From GCA-002790365 sp964486645 (GTDB lineage Bacteria; Bacteroidota; Ignavibacteria; Ignavibacteriales; Ignavibacteriaceae), in NCBI GenBank assembly GCA_964486645.1, contig CAZAOG010000016.1, forward strand, positions 1 to 30,181: a stretch of 30,181 bases of DNA. Reading direction: 5' to 3'. Positions within the stretch are counted from its first letter, which is position 1, and each line of letters starts with the position of its first letter. The notes under the pieces were generated by a model that was not told where the DNA came from, did no database searches, and saw only the letters and a program-made list of their open reading frames with translations. The translations under genes were made by a program, and so were the position numbers. Shown here in pieces: positions 22,232 through 30,181 of this stretch.

Positions 22232-22329
22232 AAGATTCCCGATATCTGTTATTATAACATTCCCCGTATTTCAAATATTGTCTTATTTTTTAGATTCCGA
22301 TTTCATTTGAGAAAGATATCGGGAATCTT
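22232..22329. repeat. Inverted repeat between copy B and rarA
   Basis: AAGATTCCCGATATCT (22232-22247) is repeated as its complement AGATATCGGGAATCTT (22314-22329), 16 bp perfect, with a 66-nt interval. The right unit is itself hairpin-forming (AGATTCC 22292-22298 with GGAATCT 22322-22328). A similar half-site, AGATTTCGGGAATCTTTT, lies at about 256-273 upstream of the lipoprotein gene. No T tract follows on either strand, so I do not call it a terminator. It fills the rest of the spacer between dprA and rarA. Confidence 0.65.
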
Positions 22330-22377
22330 AATGTTATATTTGTTTTGTACGCCGGCAATTCAGACGGAAGAAAATTA

Positions 22378-23676
22378 TCAATACTTTTTCTTTCCTTTCC
22401 AAATTGTTTTCAACCTGTCGAGCAACTTTTTTTCCTGCCCGTTTTCGGTCGGGAAATAGAACTGTTTATTGGAAATCTCTTGGGGAAGATAATTATCTTG
22501 GACGAAATTTCCTTTGTAATCGTGGGCATATTTATATTCTTTGCCGTAACCTATTTCCTTCATTAATTTAGTCGGTGCATTACGCAGATGAATAGGAACG
22601 GGAAAAAGTTTGTTGCTTTTCACTTCTCTTACAGCATCGCTAATACCTTTGTATGCGGCATTGCTTTTGGGTGACGAGGCAAGATAAGTTGCACATTGAG
22701 CCAGTATTATCCTTGCTTCGGGCAAGCCTATTTTATTAACCGCACTGAATGTGGATTCAGCCAAAACGAGCGCGTTTGGCGAGGCATTACCGATATCTTC
22801 GGAAGCAAGAATTACCATCCTTCTTGCTATGAATAAAGGGTCTTCGCCTCCTTCCAGCATTCTTGCCATCCAGTAAAGAGCCGCATCGGGGTCGCTTCCC
22901 CTAATGCTTTTTATAAATGCGGAAATTACGTTATAGTGCTCTTCTCCGCTTTTATCGTATATTATGTTTTTCTGTTGAACAACCGTCTCCAGTATTTTTT
23001 TGCTTATGTTTATTTCATCGCTGTTAATTTCGTGAACAACAGCCGTTTCCAAAATATTCAATAAACTGCGGGCATCTCCTCCGGAGAGATAAATTAAAAA
23101 ATCTTCGTCAATGGAATTGATTTTTACGGATGAGAGGAACTCATCTTTTTCTAACGCCGAATGCAGTATGGTTTTCAATTCCTCAGCGCTTAATGAATCA
23201 AGGATAAAAATCCTTACCCGTGATCTCAAAGCCGGAATAACTTCGAACGAAGGATTTTCCGTTGTTGCTCCTATTAAAATAATTGTCCCCGATTCGACAG
23301 AGTTAAGAAGAACATCCTGCTGCGATTTATTAAACCTGTGTATCTCATCAATAAAAAGGATAGTTCTTTTATTTAATTTTTTGTTTTCTTCGGCTAATTC
23401 AATAACTTTTCTTACATCTTTAACACCTGAAGAAACGGCATTGAGTTGAAAAAACTCGGATAAAGTCTGCCCGGCAATAATTTTTGCGATTGTAGTTTTA
23501 CCCGTTCCCGGCGGTCCCCACAAAATGAAAGAACTCAGCGTATCGTTGGTTATCATTAAATTTATAGGAGAACCTTCGGAGAGAAGAGAGTTTTGTCCGA
23601 CAAAATCATTCAACGTTTTCGGTCTTACTCTTTCTGCAAGGGGAATTCTTGGTATTTCAATCCTTTTATCTTTCAC
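22378..23676 (-). CDS. rarA: Replication-associated recombination protein A (RarA/MgsA AAA+ ATPase)
   Basis: AAA+ ATPase acting at stalled replication forks, related to clamp-loader and RuvB-like proteins. Seen: 432 aa; LAERVRPKTLNDFVGQ (13-28), Walker A GPPGTGKTT (54-62), Walker B with LFIDEIHRFN (107-116), sensor 1 GATTENPSFEV, arginine-finger region ALRSRVRIF, and the C-terminal tetramerisation/MgsA part beginning near 260 with SIRGSDPDAALYW. Length is normal for the family. The start is GTG at 23674-23676, overlapping the stop of the upstream divIC-like gene by 4 nt (GTGA), a typical coupling signal. It is the last gene of a minus-strand run starting at metF. Confidence 0.96.
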   Translation of the reverse strand: MKDKRIEIPRIPLAERVRPKTLNDFVGQNSLLSEGSPINLMITNDTLSSFILWGPPGTGKTTIAKIIAGQTLSEFFQLNAVSSGVKDVRKVIELAEENKKLNKRTILFIDEIHRFNKSQQDVLLNSVESGTIILIGATTENPSFEVIPALRSRVRIFILDSLSAEELKTILHSALEKDEFLSSVKINSIDEDFLIYLSGGDARSLLNILETAVVHEINSDEINISKKILETVVQQKNIIYDKSGEEHYNVISAFIKSIRGSDPDAALYWMARMLEGGEDPLFIARRMVILASEDIGNASPNALVLAESTFSAVNKIGLPEARIILAQCATYLASSPKSNAAYKGISDAVREVKSNKLFPVPIHLRNAPTKLMKEIGYGKEYKYAHDYKGNFVQDNYLPQEISNKQFYFPTENGQEKKLLDRLKTIWKGKKKY

Positions 23677-23957
23677 TTTCTTTTAACTTTAATTACCTGT
23701 TCGTTCTTTCTTTTCATATTATATTTTTCTCTTGCAATCTTTTCAATTTTGGCGGGTATTTCTTTTTTTAACGAATCAATTTCGGATTCAAGTATTTTAT
23801 TTTGTTTTTCAATTGACGATATTTTTTCCTTCAGTTCGTTGTACTGATTTTCAAGTTTCCAATATTTTAATATTCCGTATCTATTAAAAAGTACGTATGC
23901 CAAGCCGATGAGAATTATTAAGAAGTAAATTATGTATTTAATCTTGTTTTTTTGCAC
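23673..23957 (-). CDS. Septum-formation initiator family protein (DivIC/FtsB-like)
   Basis: Small bitopic membrane protein of the divisome, which links FtsL and FtsQ-type partners and activates septal peptidoglycan synthesis. Seen: 94 aa; short cytosolic start KNKIK, one membrane helix (about 8-24), then a coiled coil (about 34-66) with heptad-like ENQYNELKEKISSIEKQN, and the DivIC-type motif KIAREKYNMKRKNEQVI near 72-88, where the usual pattern is 'ARE.Y.M...GE.V'. Length matches the family. The start is GTG at 23955-23957. Between ddl and rarA, ddl being a cell-wall gene, a division role fits its context. Confidence 0.9.
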   Translation of the reverse strand: MQKNKIKYIIYFLIILIGLAYVLFNRYGILKYWKLENQYNELKEKISSIEKQNKILESEIDSLKKEIPAKIEKIAREKYNMKRKNEQVIKVKRK

Positions 23958-23965
23958 AAATTAAA

Positions 23966-24964
23966 TCACAAGCTAAGTTTAACTATTTTGTCTATCAATT
24001 CGTCGAAAGATATGCCCACTGCTTTTGCCATTTTGGGTACGAGACTTGTGGGTGTCATTCCGGGCAGTGTATTTACCTCTAAACAATACGGTACATTACT
24101 TTCGGACAATCTAAAATCCATTCTTCCGTATACCGAGCAGCCCAAAGCGTTAAAGGCGGTTAGAGCTTCCTTCCGCATTAATTTGGAGACTTCTTTGGGA
24201 ATTTCCGCGGGTACGGTATACTTGCTTTTTCCGTGCGTATATTTACATTCGTAATCATACAATCCGTGTTCCGGCTGAATTTCAAGAACGGGCAATGCTT
24301 GGTCTTCCAATACCGCAACCGTTAATTCCCTTCCGGAGATATATTCTTCTATCAATGCTTTATCTGAGAAATTTAAAGCAAGCAGCAGCGCTTCTTTAAC
24401 ACTATTTTCATCTTTGCATATTGTCAGTCCTACCGTTGAGCCTTGGTCGTTAGGCTTTACAACACAGGGAAATCCGATTTGGTTTTCTATTTTCGTAATT
24501 ATTTCTTTAATGTCAAAATTATTATTTACCGAAAGCCATTTTGGTGTGTTAACATTAAAATGATTGAATAAATTTTTTGACATTTCTTTGTTCATTGCAA
24601 TGGAGCTTGCATTAACGTTTGAGCCGGTATATTTAATTCCGCGCAATTCAAGTAATGCTTGTATTAAACCGTCTTCGCCGTATTTTCCGTGCAGACCCAA
24701 AAAGGCAATATCGGTTGCGTTAAACAAATTTGAATTAACGGCGTCAACGTAGTTGCCGGATGAAATCTCCGAGTAATCTTCCTTTGTAAAAAAATCTTCA
24801 ATTTCATTTGGCTGATTTTTTCCGTAAGCAGGGTCTATAAGTTTTACGTTATAACCGAGATTTATCAATGCATTGTAAATAGCTCGGCTCGAATCTTTTG
24901 AAACTTCTCTTTCGGGCGAGTAACCGCCGACAAGAAGCGAAATATTTAGTTTGTTTTTTTCCAT
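23966..24964 (-). CDS. ddl: D-alanine--D-alanine ligase
   Basis: ATP-grasp enzyme that joins two D-alanines for peptidoglycan precursor synthesis in the cytosol. Seen: 332 aa; N-terminal LLVGGYSPEREVS (about 10-22), LHGKYGEDGLIQALLE, TGSNVNASSIAMNK, the ATP-grasp core VVKPNDQGSTVGL, the omega-loop YECKYTHGKSKYTVPAEI whose Tyr favours D-Ala-D-Ala over D-Ala-D-Lac, and the metal/phosphate-binding LEVNTLPGMTPTS. ATG at 24962-24964. It lies 4 bp after the class II aldolase stop and 8 bp before the divIC-like gene, so it is inside one operon. All catalytic regions look intact. Confidence 0.96.
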   Translation of the reverse strand: MEKNKLNISLLVGGYSPEREVSKDSSRAIYNALINLGYNVKLIDPAYGKNQPNEIEDFFTKEDYSEISSGNYVDAVNSNLFNATDIAFLGLHGKYGEDGLIQALLELRGIKYTGSNVNASSIAMNKEMSKNLFNHFNVNTPKWLSVNNNFDIKEIITKIENQIGFPCVVKPNDQGSTVGLTICKDENSVKEALLLALNFSDKALIEEYISGRELTVAVLEDQALPVLEIQPEHGLYDYECKYTHGKSKYTVPAEIPKEVSKLMRKEALTAFNALGCSVYGRMDFRLSESNVPYCLEVNTLPGMTPTSLVPKMAKAVGISFDELIDKIVKLSL

Positions 24965-24968
24965 AAAT

Positions 24969-25610
24969 TTAATTCTGTTTTATTCCGTACACTTTTTCCG
25001 AAATATTTTTCAATTCTTCAATTTTTTCTTCGGGTAATTTGTTAACCCCGCCCAAGCAGCGAGCAATAGAGATAATTTTTGCCGTGTGCTCAAGTTTTTC
25101 CATTTTATAATAAGCATCGTAAATATCGGTGCCCAAGGTAACGGCTCCATGGTTTTCAAGCAGGTAAGCCCAGCCTTCCGATATATATTCCTGCAGACTT
25201 TTGGGTAAATCGTCGGTCGACGGCGTTGCATATTTACACAGAGGAATTTTACCGAGCGACAGAATCACTTCGGGGAACACATCGTTTACAATTTCGTTTT
25301 TACTGCTGGCAAATGCGGTAGCATATGCCGAGTGCGTGTGAATTACGGCAAATACATCCGGTCTGTAAGCATAAGCGAATTGATGTAACTTTAATTCGGT
25401 TGATACTTTGCCGCTGCCGCTAATTACATTCCCGTAAGAATCGATTTCTAAAATATCCTCTAATCCTACCGCCCCTTTACAAACGTTCGAACGCGTAATT
25501 AGGATTGTATTTTCCGGAGTAAAAACCGACAAATTCCCATCAAATGCAGAGACGAAACCTTTTTCATAAACTCGATGACAAACATCAATCATCTGTTCGA
25601 TTAGGAGCAT
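24969..25610 (-). CDS. Class II aldolase/adducin family protein (L-fuculose/L-rhamnulose-phosphate aldolase-like)
   Basis: Zinc-dependent enzyme cleaving a sugar 1-phosphate to dihydroxyacetone phosphate and an aldehyde, or a related dehydratase or epimerase. Seen: 213 aa, the family length; FDGNLSVF (23-30) as the phosphate-binding start, ITRSNVCKGAV, STELKLHQFAY with the likely catalytic Glu72, zinc ligands in IHTHSAYATAF (His91, His93) and ENHGAVTLG (His154). ATG at 25608-25610, overlapping the stop of the oxidoreductase gene by 10 bp, so coupled. Such aldolases also occur in microcompartment operons, and a BMC-P gene lies 4 kb away on the other strand, but no shell genes adjoin it. Substrate unresolved. 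Confidence 0.9.
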   Translation of the reverse strand: MLLIEQMIDVCHRVYEKGFVSAFDGNLSVFTPENTILITRSNVCKGAVGLEDILEIDSYGNVISGSGKVSTELKLHQFAYAYRPDVFAVIHTHSAYATAFASSKNEIVNDVFPEVILSLGKIPLCKYATPSTDDLPKSLQEYISEGWAYLLENHGAVTLGTDIYDAYYKMEKLEHTAKIISIARCLGGVNKLPEEKIEELKNISEKVYGIKQN

Positions 25611-26608
25611 TGTCTCTCCAATTCTTCCATCAATTTCAAGTTGATATAACCGTCTTCACCCGCAGCAAGGGGCATTTCGTTCTTCAAAAAAGATTTCTGA
25701 ACCGAACGAAGCATATATAAAATTTTGTTGCCGCGTTTTCTGAAGACCCTTTTTGCTTCATCGTCCAACATTATGGATATTTTGGCAGATTCACTTTTTA
25801 CGCCGATAAAATTATCAATTGCTATTGCGCCTTTACTTCCGAGAATTTCAATTTTATTTATCGCTCTTTTATTACAGTAGGAAACATTGAAATGACCGTA
25901 ACCCGAATTGCCGAATTTAACGGATGCAAAAGCATAATCTTCGATATCTTCATTATATACAAGATTATCCATCCCGCCTTTTATCCATTCAATTTCACCG
26001 CCGAAATACAGAAGCAGATCAATCAAGTGCGTACCCAAATCCCTTAAAGCTCCGCCTCCGCTTTGTTTTTTATTGTATCTGAAATTTTCGCTCGGAGGTA
26101 GATTGATGTTAAAGCTTATATTAATAGAAGTTAGTTTTCCTATCATTCTTGATTCAATAATTTCTTTTGCTTTTATAACAATAGGATGGTAGCGCATTAC
26201 ATAATTAATTGATAACAAAACGTTATTCTTTTTGCAGACTTCAATCATTTCTTCTGCCTGTTCCGATGTGGTTGCCATTGGTTTTTCGCAAAGAATATGT
26301 TTGCCTGCTTCGGCGGCTTTTAACGTTTGTTCGTAATGGTGATAATTTGCACTTGAAATGTAAAGGGCATCAAAATCGGAGTCTAAAAATTTATCGTAAT
26401 CCGAAAAATAATTTGAAATTGAAAATTTATTTGCAAGTTGTTCGGCTCTATTTTCATTGTTTGAGAAAATCGACGTTACCCTACCTCTTCTTGAAATAAG
26501 TACCGCCGGCAAAAAAGAATGTTCGGCAAAATGTCCGCAGCCTGCAACACCCCATTTCAATTTTTTAATGGGTGATTTTATTTTCTTATTTAATATTTTC
26601 TTGTCCAA
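25601..26608 (-). CDS. Gfo/Idh/MocA family NAD(P)-dependent oxidoreductase
   Basis: Oxidises or reduces a sugar or cyclitol ring with NAD(P). Seen: 335 aa; after a basic lead of 18 residues, the Rossmann start WGVAGCGHFAEHSF (19-32), ALYISSANYHHYE, the family's catalytic EKP (108-110) in HILCEKPMATTSEQAEE, and in the C-terminal domain GGGALRDLGTHLIDLL carrying the conserved Asp and His. The start is TTG at 26606-26608, 20 bp after the metF stop. The 10-bp overlap with the aldolase gene argues that the two act in one pathway, perhaps metabolism of an unusual sugar; which one cannot be said. Confidence 0.93.
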   Translation of the reverse strand: MDKKILNKKIKSPIKKLKWGVAGCGHFAEHSFLPAVLISRRGRVTSIFSNNENRAEQLANKFSISNYFSDYDKFLDSDFDALYISSANYHHYEQTLKAAEAGKHILCEKPMATTSEQAEEMIEVCKKNNVLLSINYVMRYHPIVIKAKEIIESRMIGKLTSINISFNINLPPSENFRYNKKQSGGGALRDLGTHLIDLLLYFGGEIEWIKGGMDNLVYNEDIEDYAFASVKFGNSGYGHFNVSYCNKRAINKIEILGSKGAIAIDNFIGVKSESAKISIMLDDEAKRVFRKRGNKILYMLRSVQKSFLKNEMPLAAGEDGYINLKLMEELERQCS

Positions 26609-26628
26609 TTATAAATCCGGATTAAACA

Positions 26629-27582
26629 TTAAAAAAAATCTATTTTGTCCATCAACATGCTAATGGGTTTTGAATTAAGCATAATATAAAAATGAATACT
26701 GGGAACACCTTTTTTAACCAGGTCTTTTATTTGTGCGGCTGTCCATTCAACACCTACCTGGTGAACTTTATCGTTTTCAACGCTCATAACCTTTTCGGAA
26801 AGTTCTTCGGGGATATTTATATAAAAGTTCTTGGGTATTGAAGTAAGATTAGATTTGGCGGTAATTATTTTAAGTCCGGGAATTATGGGCACATTTATCC
26901 CGTGTTCCCTGCAAAGGTCTACGTAATTATAATACACCTCGTTATCGTAAAACATTTGTGTTACTATATATTCAGCGCCTGCGTCAACTTTCTGTTTTGC
27001 ATATTTAATATCGGTAAGCAAATTCGGCGCTTCAAAATGTTTCTCGGGATATCCGCCAACGCCGATACAAAAATTTGAAGGCTGGGCATCCAAAAGATTT
27101 TCTTCCAAGTATTTTCCGTGATTCATATCATTTATTTGTTTTACCAAGTCAACGGCATAGTGATTGACGCTTCTTCCTTTAGGAATGGGTTTTTGAAATC
27201 CATGGTCATCTCCTCTAATTGCCAAGACATTATCAATACCCAAATAGCTGAGTTCAATCATAAAGTCTTCCGTTTCTTCGCGGGTAAACCCGTTTGTAAG
27301 TATGTGCGGCACGGCGTCGATGTTATATTTATGTTGAATCAAAGCGCAGATTCCTAAAGTACCCGGTCTTTTCCTTTTTACTTTCTTTTTAATCCCGTCT
27401 TTTGTTTCGTCATATACAACTTCGGCGGAGTGAGATGTTATGTCAATAAACGGCGGTTTATATTTTACGATATCTTCAAGAACATTCAGCAGTCCCATAA
27501 TATCCCCGCCCCGTTTGGGAGGAATAAGTTCAAAACTTATAAACGGTTTTTCCGATTTTTTGATGTGTTCAACAACCTTCAT
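26629..27582 (-). CDS. metF: 5,10-methylenetetrahydrofolate reductase
   Basis: FAD enzyme reducing methylene-THF to methyl-THF for methionine synthesis. Seen: 317 aa; ISFELIPPKRGGD (19-31) with the catalytic Glu, ITSHSAEVVYDE, the flavin/folate-site stretch NVLAIRGDDHG, CIGVGGYPEKHFEAPN with the conserved 'GYPE.H', QMFYDNEVYY, and PIIPGLKII, then a C-terminal helical end. Length is that of bacterial single-domain MetF. ATG at 27580-27582 with a 72-bp AT-rich spacer upstream, so this is probably the first gene of the metF-to-rarA operon. Its link with the downstream sugar and cell-wall genes is likely positional rather than functional. Confidence 0.95.
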   Translation of the reverse strand: MKVVEHIKKSEKPFISFELIPPKRGGDIMGLLNVLEDIVKYKPPFIDITSHSAEVVYDETKDGIKKKVKRKRPGTLGICALIQHKYNIDAVPHILTNGFTREETEDFMIELSYLGIDNVLAIRGDDHGFQKPIPKGRSVNHYAVDLVKQINDMNHGKYLEENLLDAQPSNFCIGVGGYPEKHFEAPNLLTDIKYAKQKVDAGAEYIVTQMFYDNEVYYNYVDLCREHGINVPIIPGLKIITAKSNLTSIPKNFYINIPEELSEKVMSVENDKVHQVGVEWTAAQIKDLVKKGVPSIHFYIMLNSKPISMLMDKIDFF

Positions 27583-27654
27583 AATTCACTTGTTAATTTT
27601 TAGATAAAATGCAATATGAATAAATCTTTAATGTATGTAAAGTATGTTCCAACA

Positions 27655-30108
27655 TTAATTTTGCTTTGTAAATTTAAGCAGATTTTTGTTCTTAAATATT
27701 GAGGTCGTATCCGTTCTTACTTTTACATATTTGCCGTTCAGCCACAAGTCTGTCATATCTTTATAATGATCGCTTAAAATTTGTCCCGACTGTCCGGTTG
27801 TCAGTACCATTAAAAATTGGTCCGGATTATTGAAATCGTAAATAAATCTCATCGCTGGTCCGAGGTTGTTTTCAAATTCATCGTGTTTGAATCTCGGATA
27901 TTTATCTATACTTTTTGCAAAAGAATATTCGGTGTTAAATATTGTGGTTCCGTCGCCGCCTATTTTAAAAGGTCCGATATTAATTAATTTATCAACCAAT
28001 TTGGAATTCCCGCTGAACATATGTTTGAAAGTAACTTTATGTAAATTACCCCACTGCCAAGTCTCCATATTTTTGCCCAATTTGTTCTCCAATTCGTCCA
28101 GTGCATCGGTAAGACTTTTTCTAATAATTGTTTCTTTTGTTTCAATTTCGTCCGTTTTAATGTTGTCGAACCAGCTATTGTATTTTTGATCCAATAATTG
28201 CCGAACGCTTCTGTAGGGCACATTAGCCACAAATACGAAATCATTAAACAGTTCCTCGCCCATTTCGTCCTTGTAAATATTGCTCAGTAAATGTTTGAAA
28301 AATTCGGCATAAATTAATGGTGTTTGACTGTATTTGTCAAAATTGTAATCCCACTGTTTTAGCAAGCTTAAAGATTTTTTCAGGTTTTCATCTATAACTT
28401 TTATATTTTCAAATGCCGAAAGCAAATGAGCCGTTATTTTTTTTGCGTAAGGAGAAACAAAGTCCATTTGATATTTTTGAAAGTCTTTGTAAGAATGTTT
28501 CTTCTTCGACTTTAACAATTGGGTTATCCTGTCAATTCGTGATGAGGGTTCCCACAGATTTGAAATATATTGTTTAAAATTCTTTAATGTTTTGTTATTA
28601 GCCGAAGCTATGTAATGGGATTTCGGGTTAAACAAAAACGGCGTTCTATTTCTGCGGAATATTCCCTTCCAAGAATTTTTTGATGTTGTTCCGTCAATAA
28701 TAAAACTTGCATTACTATAATTTCTAACGGGCAGACTTGCCCCGAAGACGTAGCCTATATTTCCGTTTTTATCCGCATAAATAAAATTCTGTCCGGGCAC
28801 GGCAAAGTCATTTAATGCTTTTTTAAATTGACTAAAGTTCTCCGCTTTGTTAACATTATAAATTGCGTTGAGTTCATCGCTGAATTCGCTGCCCAGCCAA
28901 CGCATTGATATAGGTGAAAAGGTTTTCGGTTCGTTTTTATACAGAAACGAAAGCGGATGAATATCTGAAATTATCGGTCCGTTGTGTGTGATTTTTGTAA
29001 TGTTGACAACCGGGGTAGAATTTCTCACTTTTATGGTGTCTTTAACAATTTCCAGATTTTTCCATTTTCCGTCGAGTAAATATTTCTTGCCCGAGCTGTC
29101 AATTTTCTCGCTGTAAAAATCCGCATCGTCAGCCATTACGTTTGTCATTGTCCAGGCAATAGAGTTGTTCTTTCCTATTACAATTCCGGGTACGCCGGGC
29201 AGAGTAAAGCCGGCAGCGTTCCAATTGCCGGTATTAATCACGCTTACAAACCATTTAGAAGGTGCGCTGAAAGCAAGGTGGGTATCGTTTGCAATTATCG
29301 GTTTTCCGCTTGCGGACATGTTCGCGTCAACCACCCAACTGTTCGAACCGATGTGCGTGCCGCGGAGTCCGATAAATCTTCTGAATTGTTTTTCAACATT
29401 TACAAAATTTTTGTTGAAATTTTGAAATTTTGCTATCCCTTTGGGAATTATAACCGGTGCATTTTTCGGATAATCCGGGAGTATTTCTTTTGCTTTATTT
29501 TCTCCTACTTTTTGAATCAGCTCGGTGTAAGCAAAGTCGGTCCACCACCCGATGTTAAGTTCCCAAGCCATCATTCTCATTATTATAAGACTGTGAACCG
29601 GTTTCCATTCTTCCGGTTCGTAACCCAACACACTAAATTCAACCGGCAGATTTCCATTTGCATTTTTAATGTAAAAATTTACGCCGCGTGAATAAGCTTT
29701 AAGAAGTTTAATATCGTTGCCGCTAAACTTTGAATAATTTTTAAGAATGTTTCTTTTTATTCCCACGGTTAAAAACATTTTATCAAAAGGAATCGCCTTT
29801 TCGCCGAATATTTCGCTCAGTTTCCCTGCACCTGCTCTTCGTGCAATATCCATGGTAAATAATCTTTCCTGCGCGTGAACGTAACCCAATGCAAAGGCTG
29901 CATCGCTTTCGGTGGAAGCAACAATATACGGAACGGCTAACGAGTCCCTGTAAATTTCAATATTATTGTCAATTCCTTTTACCGTTATTTCGCCGCTGTA
30001 TTCGGGTAAAGAGGACTTGAGCATATTGTAAAATATAACTCCGCCGACTATTATTATTACGGAGATACTTATAGCTATTGCCAGTGTTGTTTTAACCCGG
30101 GTTTTCAT
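27655..30108 (-). CDS. Penicillin-acylase-family Ntn hydrolase
   Basis: Periplasmic or membrane-anchored amidohydrolase; relatives deacylate penicillins, N-acyl-homoserine lactones or other N-acyl compounds. Seen: 817 aa, the full precursor length; N-terminal basic/hydrophobic segment (about 6-28) as signal or anchor, alpha-chain region with YIVASTESDAAFALGYVHAQ and ERLFTMDIARRAGAGKLSE, then the autoprocessing site HIGSNSWVV where Ser255 would become the N-terminal nucleophile of the beta chain, followed by SGKPIIANDTHL with the conserved Asn-Asp. Later GKNNSIAWTMTNVMADDADFY and GQSGQILSDHYKDMTDLW complete the fold. ATG at 30106-30108; its 3' end faces metF across 72 bp. Natural substrate unknown. 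Confidence 0.94.
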   Translation of the reverse strand: MKTRVKTTLAIAISISVIIIVGGVIFYNMLKSSLPEYSGEITVKGIDNNIEIYRDSLAVPYIVASTESDAAFALGYVHAQERLFTMDIARRAGAGKLSEIFGEKAIPFDKMFLTVGIKRNILKNYSKFSGNDIKLLKAYSRGVNFYIKNANGNLPVEFSVLGYEPEEWKPVHSLIIMRMMAWELNIGWWTDFAYTELIQKVGENKAKEILPDYPKNAPVIIPKGIAKFQNFNKNFVNVEKQFRRFIGLRGTHIGSNSWVVDANMSASGKPIIANDTHLAFSAPSKWFVSVINTGNWNAAGFTLPGVPGIVIGKNNSIAWTMTNVMADDADFYSEKIDSSGKKYLLDGKWKNLEIVKDTIKVRNSTPVVNITKITHNGPIISDIHPLSFLYKNEPKTFSPISMRWLGSEFSDELNAIYNVNKAENFSQFKKALNDFAVPGQNFIYADKNGNIGYVFGASLPVRNYSNASFIIDGTTSKNSWKGIFRRNRTPFLFNPKSHYIASANNKTLKNFKQYISNLWEPSSRIDRITQLLKSKKKHSYKDFQKYQMDFVSPYAKKITAHLLSAFENIKVIDENLKKSLSLLKQWDYNFDKYSQTPLIYAEFFKHLLSNIYKDEMGEELFNDFVFVANVPYRSVRQLLDQKYNSWFDNIKTDEIETKETIIRKSLTDALDELENKLGKNMETWQWGNLHKVTFKHMFSGNSKLVDKLINIGPFKIGGDGTTIFNTEYSFAKSIDKYPRFKHDEFENNLGPAMRFIYDFNNPDQFLMVLTTGQSGQILSDHYKDMTDLWLNGKYVKVRTDTTSIFKNKNLLKFTKQN

Positions 30109-30143
30109 TTTTTTATAATTTAAATTTTTCTCTCTATCTTTTC

Positions 30144-30180
30144 AAACCTTCGATGTTTTTAAAACCTTGAAGGTTTTTAT
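30144..30180. repeat. Short palindromic repeat at the right edge
   Basis: AAAACCTT-G-AAGGTTTT (30161-30177) is a perfect palindrome. Just left, AAACCTTCGATGTTTTT (30144-30160) is a decayed version of the same unit. Both lie upstream of the acylase gene, in its presumed promoter region. Same AACC...GGTT class as 21941-21956; the sequence is cut by the window end. Confidence 0.65.
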
Positions 30181-30181
30181 A

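Noticed and set aside
22214..22566. Two overlapping plus-strand open frames
   Set aside because: They cover the inverted repeat and the 3' end of rarA on the other strand; translations are aromatic-rich and family-less.

Overview
The window looks like a low-GC chromosome segment from the Ignavibacteria (Bacteroidota/Chlorobiota side; a Melioribacter/Ignavibacterium-like organism). This is inferred from the strong A+T bias, weak Shine-Dalgarno sites with many TTG and GTG starts, the lipoprotein/FnIII-like fragment at the left edge, a DUF3098 protein, and E. coli-like promoter spacing rather than the Bacteroidales type. I see no tRNA, rRNA, CRISPR array, intact transposase or prophage gene.

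Layout. (1) 1-188: 5' end of a minus-strand lipoprotein that runs off the window. (2) About 375-646: a MITE-like structured repeat. (3) 657-19425: one long minus-strand block. Read in transcription order (right to left) it holds a Wzz chain-length regulator, a Wzy/WaaL-type polymerase or ligase, a Wzx flippase, a methyltransferase, five glycosyltransferases, a nucleotide-sugar epimerase, an initiating polyprenyl-phosphate sugar-phosphotransferase, a Dpm1-like synthase, and a GT2 fused to a decayed phosphotransferase. The block continues with accA, a hotdog thioesterase, a second flippase and dut. It is a Wzy-type surface-polysaccharide locus whose distal end runs into housekeeping genes. (4) 19426-19783: AT-rich divergent spacer. 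(5) 19784-21890: plus-strand genes for a conserved 82-aa protein, DUF3098, a lone EutN/CcmL microcompartment pentamer and DprA. The last three sit behind a good promoter and a two-hairpin leader ending in an intrinsic-terminator structure. (6) About 21941-22330: short palindromes, a second copy of the MITE-like repeat carrying two small palindromes inside it, and another inverted repeat. (7) 22378-27582: minus-strand run of metF, Gfo/Idh/MocA oxidoreductase, class II aldolase, ddl, divIC/ftsB-like and rarA. (8) 27655-30108: penicillin-acylase-family Ntn hydrolase, then a short palindromic repeat at the right edge.

How the genes work together. In the polysaccharide locus the phosphotransferase (6903-8306) loads the first sugar phosphate on undecaprenyl phosphate. 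The glycosyltransferases extend it, a flippase exports it, and the Wzy/WaaL and Wzz pair polymerises or ligates it with a set chain length. The epimerase and Dpm1-like enzyme supply activated sugars. The segment 12761-19425 looks more A+T-rich than the flanks and is probably the strain-variable, horizontally exchanged part. The 22378-27582 genes mix envelope growth (ddl, divIC), genome maintenance (rarA), one-carbon metabolism (metF) and a sugar aldolase/oxidoreductase pair.

Most interesting: the structured repeat whose two copies differ by precise small-palindrome insertions and by exchange of a central hairpin; the GT2 fused to a catalytically gutted phosphoglycosyltransferase; the promoter-hairpin-terminator leader before DUF3098-EutN-DprA; and the solitary microcompartment pentamer gene.
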